In this document: positions 60,655-64,000 of the stretch, in pieces
How the letters are laid out: each line of letters starts with the position of its first letter
Numbering within the stretch: position 1 is the first letter of the stretch
From: Theristus sp. LFF4_11
Taxonomy: Eukaryota; Nematoda; Chromadorea; Monhysterida; Xyalidae
Reading direction: 5' to 3'
DNA length: 64,000 bases
NCBI GenBank assembly: GCA_030248135.1
Contig: JASANC010002375.1
Span: 1-64,000, forward strand
Position numbers and translations under genes: made by a program
The notes under the pieces: generated by a model
Told to the model about the DNA's origin: nothing
Seen by the model: only the letters and a program-made list of their open reading frames with translations
Databases searched by the model: none

Positions 60655-63087
60655 ATGCACGACGGTCAAGCACAAGAGAGAGACTGCGAACGTTCAGCAT
60701 CCTGCGCGTCCAGTCGTTCGTCGTTGCTGCCGGAAGCGGGAACTGCGGCTGATACGCAGCAATGCAACGGAGAGCCAAACGAAAAACGAATGCGAGGCGT
60801 ATTCTGCAAAAAGCCGAACCCGAACGTTCGATACGGCAAGGCGCAGTTCCGGGTGGTCAAGGTGAGCGCGTTTCCTAAAGTACGCCTTTTCTTATCGATG
60901 CGTTCATTGAACACCTCCACAGCGGTGGGTGCAGTCGCAACTGCAAGATTGCTAACCACCGTTGAATGCAGACGGGAACTAGCCACCGTGAAGGTCCATT
61001 CATATGAGCATACATATGTCGACGTGCGTCCGCGTGCACAAAAAGACACTGCTTTTATCTTAAACGTCGCTTAAGCGTCATTACTAATTGTCCCAGTTGA
61101 AAAGCGGCCTCGAGCGAAGCACATTGTACGTCAGTTGCGGCACACAGCAGTTCAACTACACGTATCACAAGAAGAATCTCGACAACTCGTCGTCATACAT
61201 GTGTACTCGCTGTAAGCTGCTGCAGCGAAAGGAGCCGAGCTGCTGGGGGCGACTGATTCCGAGGTTCGTTCAGTTAGCGCTGTTCAATATTGTAAACTTT
61301 GCTCAATTGCATTTTGATGGTGAATCAAGGTTGAAGGAAGATTGTGTCGAAGTGTGACCATACTCCTTCGGGTTCAGGGTTACGCATTTGCCTGGATTGG
61401 AAGTAAATTTAAAAATTATAAGTTTGCGCACATTCATACAAAAATACAGTGGGGACACTACTTGCGGTGTGACTTTTACAATCACAAGAAATCAGTGCAA
61501 TACAAGCACCATAGTCGGACAGCCAGCACAGAAATCAGCCGTTTGTTTCGTCGATGACCAAAATGACCAATCGACGATTCATATTCGTTCAGGGCACGCA
61601 TCAGCGAGGACGGTTATCACATCATGGATCCGTTCTTCCGCGAGCATTTCTGCATCGAGTATCCCGGTCGACTGCCGCCGACTGCGAACAAAACGAACGC
61701 TAAGCTGAAAAGGTTGAGCGAAAGCGAGCACGGCGACGTGCAGTGTCAGTTCGAACGCGAACAAGAGTACGAGGAGCAGATGATGGTAGTGTTCGTGGAT
61801 TGTTGTTGCTTTTTTCGTGGCAACTCTGTAAACCGGTTGGCACTCTTTGACTCTTTGACAGAACTCAGTGCTGCAAATATGTCAGACATGTCAACCGACT
61901 TCGGAAATAAATTGACTATTGAGAATGACTGGTGGTGTGAGGTTACTCTTACATTCGTTAATGCGTTTCAAGTAGGGCACATATTTAGCCGGAGAACATT
62001 TTTCGTATGCACATGCACGGACAATGCACCTTTGGCGGAAATGGATGTCAGAATCAACAAAAAAATCAACTGCAGCGGCTCGCCGAAAAAGAACGAGCGA
62101 AAGTGCCGGCCGGAACTGAAACACGCGACGCCGTCGATGACGCCTTGGGCGGTAGTTTCAACGATTCGGAAAGCACGGACACGTTGGCGAATCGGCCCTC
62201 AACATCGGACGCAACGGCCAGGGAAAGTCCGTTCAACATTTCGTGCAAACGTTTGCCGACACCTCCGCCGCGACTAGCGACCTATCTTCCGAAGCCGATC
62301 ATAAATCCGCCGGATGAGAGACCGCCGACTGCTGTGGAGAAACTGCAGCGCGCTGTGTTGAAGGAGCAACTGGCGATGTTTCAGGTTCTGAAGGTCGTTG
62401 CTTGCAGACGGTGCACTTTTGTGAGAAAAATGCTTTTTCTGTTTTTCTGCAGGCACACATGCTCATAAACAAACGGGTTGGCCTGTCATACTGAATCAAA
62501 CCACTGATGTTGGCGGACGTTGCCTAAACTGACCTAATCCAAAGTCTAATCCTAAAGCCTAATTCAAAGCTAAACATCATCCTGACCTAATCCTAACCTA
62601 AGTCAAGCCTTTTCAAGAGGGAAGATGTCAAAGCGATTGCGTTTAGTACACGTTTTTTTGTGGCCGGAGCGTGTGCAGGCGCGCTAGTGGATCATGAGCA
62701 TGAGCATGCCGATGCCCGCGCGCGTGCGCTTTGGTAATGAAGCTTTTGGAACAAACGCACTGGAAAGCAAACGTTGCCTGTGAAATCGTGGGCGACTGTG
62801 GAGCTAACCGCATAATTGTTAGTTGTGTGAATGCCACGTTGTGTGTGGTGGAAACGGTGAAGCAAAAATCAAAATCTTGATTGAGTGTAACATTTTTTTA
62901 GGAACAGCGCAGACTGATCGTCGACCAACGACGTCTGGCACGGGTGAAAGTGAGGTATTATGAGCAACAGTTGCAAACGGGCAGACCAGTCAATGAGCAA
63001 CAGTGGAATTTGAACATTCCAAATGGAGAAGTCCGTGATTCGGTTGATAATGAGGAGTTCATCAATACTGTGAATGTGAACTTTTGA
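60655..63087 (+). CDS. Array member R: three-exon module, linker, shortened split coiled coil
   Basis: Five exons (60655-60861, 61097-61263, 61593-61785, 62076-62384, 62902-63087) join in phases 0, 2, 0, 0 and give 353 residues. The module reads RYGKAQFRVVK, YMCTRC, DGYHIMDPFFREHFC, then QFEREQEYEEQMM. The fourth exon starts RLAEKE, has the linker and RPPTAVEKLQ. The last exon reads EQRRLIVDQRRLARVKV; compared with O/P and Q it lacks 14 residues between the two RRL motifs, exactly two heptads, so coiled-coil register would be kept. AATAAA lies at 63365. It is the closest relative of Q and of module 2 of O/P. Confidence 0.8.
62523..62625. repeat. CCTAA-type degenerate short repeat
   Basis: Repeated CCTAATCC, CCTAAAG and CCTAACC units in the last intron of member R. 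Similar short runs lie near 21690-21765 and 33455-33515. Confidence 0.45.
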
Positions 63088-63697
63088 ATTTCATACGTCA
63101 TGGGTGTTTTAAATGGAATTTTATGGCAGCTGGTTCAGATGGTTACTTCAATTTTGCCTGAAAGGTTGGTAGTGGTACATTAAGTTATTCACCGATGCCA
63201 TTGTTTTTTATGTTCAAATTCGGTTGTCTTTTGTAACTTTTGTACAGAAAATGACTGAGATTTTTCTGCATCTTCGCGGTCTACCAACAATTGATTCATC
63301 ATTAAACGAGATCCGTATTCTGGCTTTGAAATCACTGAAAAGTACAAAATTGGTACACGGTGTCAATAAAAGTTTGCATCGGTTTCGTTTGGTGAATGTT
63401 TTTACGTTGAAATGGTTTGATAGTGTTTTACCGCGCCCACTTCCAGCGCGTTATTGATTTTATATTGATTGACGAATTACAAAGATTACTTTGCAGTCAA
63501 CGCTGGAGCTCAGCGGTTAGCACGTTCGCCTGTCACTTGGATGGTGGCTCCCAGAGCTCGAGAGTGGCTTCATGTGATAAATGATTTTTCTGAAGTCATT
63601 TCATTTTGCATTTCTGCATTTCTGAACAGGTCCTGCATTTTGCAGTGAGGTGGGAACGATTTCGCAACCCTTTTCTCAGCTCACCCAAAGAACTAAC
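63088..63697. other. Spacer between R and S
   Basis: AATAAA at 63365 and a tRNA-like fragment at about 63501-63572 (GGAGCTCAGCGGTTAGCACG, a good A-box region, with a poor B-box region, GAGCTCGAGAG). No gene was seen. Confidence 0.45.
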
Positions 63698-63843
63698 ATG
63701 GCCGCTGCCGTGGCTGACTACGCCGACTGCGAGCTGCATTACGGGAGGGCGGAGTTCCACGAGTATGTCACCGAGACGGGCATCCAACGGTCGGTGCTGC
63801 AAGTGCGCAGCCAAGATGGCATGCATCTGTTCTCGTATTGCAA
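63698..63843 (+). CDS. Array member S: first exon, cut by the window end
   Basis: From ATG 63698 the frame reads HYGRAEFHEYV, then GMHLFSYCK, matching the first exon of members H, K and L (FG-x-A-x-F and a strand ending YSY). The expected phase-0 donor after the Lys codon is absent: the sequence is AAG then TGGGCG. The nearest GT gives phase 2 at 63843. The rest of the gene lies outside the window, so a broken copy cannot be excluded. Confidence 0.5.
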
Positions 63844-64000
63844 GTGGGCGGCGTCTTTTTTGTGTTTTTTTTGAATCATCATGATGGCACAGGGTTTGGA
63901 TACTTTGCTCTCACTTGTTATCTATTCGTTTTACATTGGATGTTCAATTTTTAATTTACGCTCATGTGGTAATCGCACAATTCCGATCCAGAATCGGTCT

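Noticed and set aside
63501..63572. A tRNA gene before member S
   Set aside because: The A-box region is good but the B-box region (GAGCTCGAGAG) is poor and no acceptor-stem pairing is evident.

Overview
The window looks like nuclear DNA of an invertebrate animal. Genes are split by GT-AG introns (one GC-AG) of roughly 60-600 bases, many ending in TTTTCAG or TTTCCAG, which fits a nematode or similarly compact genome but does not prove one. No rRNA, standard tRNA, operon or CRISPR was seen. Introns and spacers are full of short inverted-repeat transposons and tRNA-derived SINEs.

The main content is one tandem gene family, all on the + strand, filling about 2.1-63.9 kb. I could rebuild about 15 members by hand. 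For eleven of them every splice phase matches and the total length is a multiple of three from ATG to stop (324 to 554 residues). The layout is: (1) one or two N-terminal putative zinc-binding modules, Y-x-C-x2-C-x(31 to 35)-H-[FL]-C; (2) an acidic/Ser/Thr/Gln linker, usually ending in a phase-1 intron after the first base of a Gly codon; (3) often a short basic patch of KRxR type; (4) a charged C-terminal coiled coil ending near LK-x-x-Y-Y-E-x-Q-L. Two members keep the linker and coiled coil but carry a different N-terminus: a BED-like finger (46.6-50.7 kb) and a FAR1/FLYWCH-like Cys/His domain (8.8-12.1 kb). Two members carry two modules in series (27.8-31.3 kb and 51.6-56.5 kb). The simplest reading is a lineage-specific, expanding set of DNA-binding, dimerising nuclear proteins built by exon shuffling on one C-terminal chassis.

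Layout: 0.4-0.9 kb Myb/SANT-like gene; 2.1-7.4 kb members A, B, C without a coiled coil of their own; 8.8-12.1 D (FAR1/FLYWCH-like); 13.2-14.9 E; 15.6-19.6 F, holding a Ginger-like integrase transposon in an intron; 19.9-21.2 PIF/Harbinger-like element with a MADF fragment on the - strand; 21.9-23.7 G; 24.2-27.1 H; 27.8-31.3 I (two modules); 32.1-33.8 J, cut short beside a 2.9 kb foldback element; 37.4-39.6 K; 39.9-42.3 L; 42.3-46.5 repeats; 46.6-50.7 N (BED) with a 2.5 kb inverted-repeat nest in intron 1; 51.6-56.5 O/P (two modules); 56.9-60.0 Q; 60.7-63.1 R; 63.7 kb onward the first exon of S, cut by the window end.

All function calls are from sequence reading only. The zinc-binding, DNA-binding and dimerisation roles are inferences from motif patterns.
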